Assembly (NCBI GenBank): GCA_021790415.1
Contig: JAJYDZ010000125.1
Span: 1 to 6,010, forward strand
Direction of reading: 5' to 3'
DNA length: 6,010 bases
DNA from: Thermoplasmata archaeon
GTDB lineage: Archaea; Thermoplasmatota; Thermoplasmata; Thermoplasmatales; Thermoplasmataceae
Part shown: piece by piece, positions 5,950 through 6,010 of the stretch
How the letters are laid out: every line of letters starts with the position of its first letter
Position numbering within the stretch: the first letter of the stretch is position 1
Notes under the pieces: generated by a model
Told to the model about the DNA's origin: nothing
Seen by the model: only the letters and a program-made list of their open reading frames with translations
Database searches by the model: none
Position numbers and translations under genes: made by a program

Positions 5950-6010
5950 TAATTACAAACAGTTACTCGAAAACAAGGAAAATCTGAGGAAGTCTTTCGA
6001 GTGGGTGACA
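5942..6010 (+). CDS. Start of an unidentified gene, cut by window edge
   Basis: Only 23 residues are visible (MNSNYKQLLENKENLRKSFE plus WVT). They form a charged, amphipathic, probably helical N-terminus. The start is supported by the ribosome binding site at 5932-5936. The ATG overlaps the stop of the HsdR-like remnant by eight bases, the kind of overlap expected between consecutive genes of one operon, so the gene may once have followed hsdR directly. The helical LLENKENLRKSFEWV pattern recalls HEPN/DUF86-type small antitoxin-associated proteins, but the fragment is far too short to assign a family. Confidence 0.6.
   Translation, partial: MNSNYKQLLENKENLRKSFEWVT

Overview
The window looks archaeal, most likely a methanogen or related euryarchaeon. 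This rests on three things: TATA-box promoters placed about 25-30 bases upstream of the start codons of apparently leaderless genes, GAGGTG-type ribosome binding sites in front of internal operon genes, and neighbouring fragments that resemble archaeal IS5-type transposases and HsdR proteins. No taxonomic marker is present, so this is inference. By eye the central block is markedly AT-rich, more so than the transposase piece at the left edge, as is common for restriction-modification (R-M) islands.

Layout. Bases 1-480 (minus strand) hold the N-terminal part of an IS5-family DDE transposase. It is cut by the window edge and carries a frameshift near base 246. Bases 593-769 (plus) encode a 58-residue zinc-ribbon protein behind its own promoter. 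Bases 833-5609 form a tight four-gene operon on the plus strand: a DNA methyltransferase with an SPPYW catalytic motif (M1), a Zn-ribbon-containing DNA methyltransferase with DPPYG (M2), a PD-(D/E)XK nuclease-like protein (R1) and a second protein with a weaker, variant nuclease-like signature (R2). Gene junctions are +2 bases, an 11-base overlap and +1 base. After an AT-rich spacer, bases 5750-5949 hold a decayed C-terminal remnant of a type I restriction subunit HsdR. The first 23 codons of an unrecognised gene start at 5942, overlapping the remnant's stop.

How it fits together. The operon has the content of a complete R-M system with two methyltransferases of different predicted chemistry and two candidate nuclease subunits. 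The best-known precedent is the heterodimeric type II enzymes with asymmetric sites (BbvCI, Bpu10I), where each strand needs its own methyltransferase and each nuclease subunit cuts one strand. Applying that model here is a hypothesis. The transposase scar and the dead HsdR tail on either side suggest a defence hotspot in which one R-M system decayed while another settled beside it.
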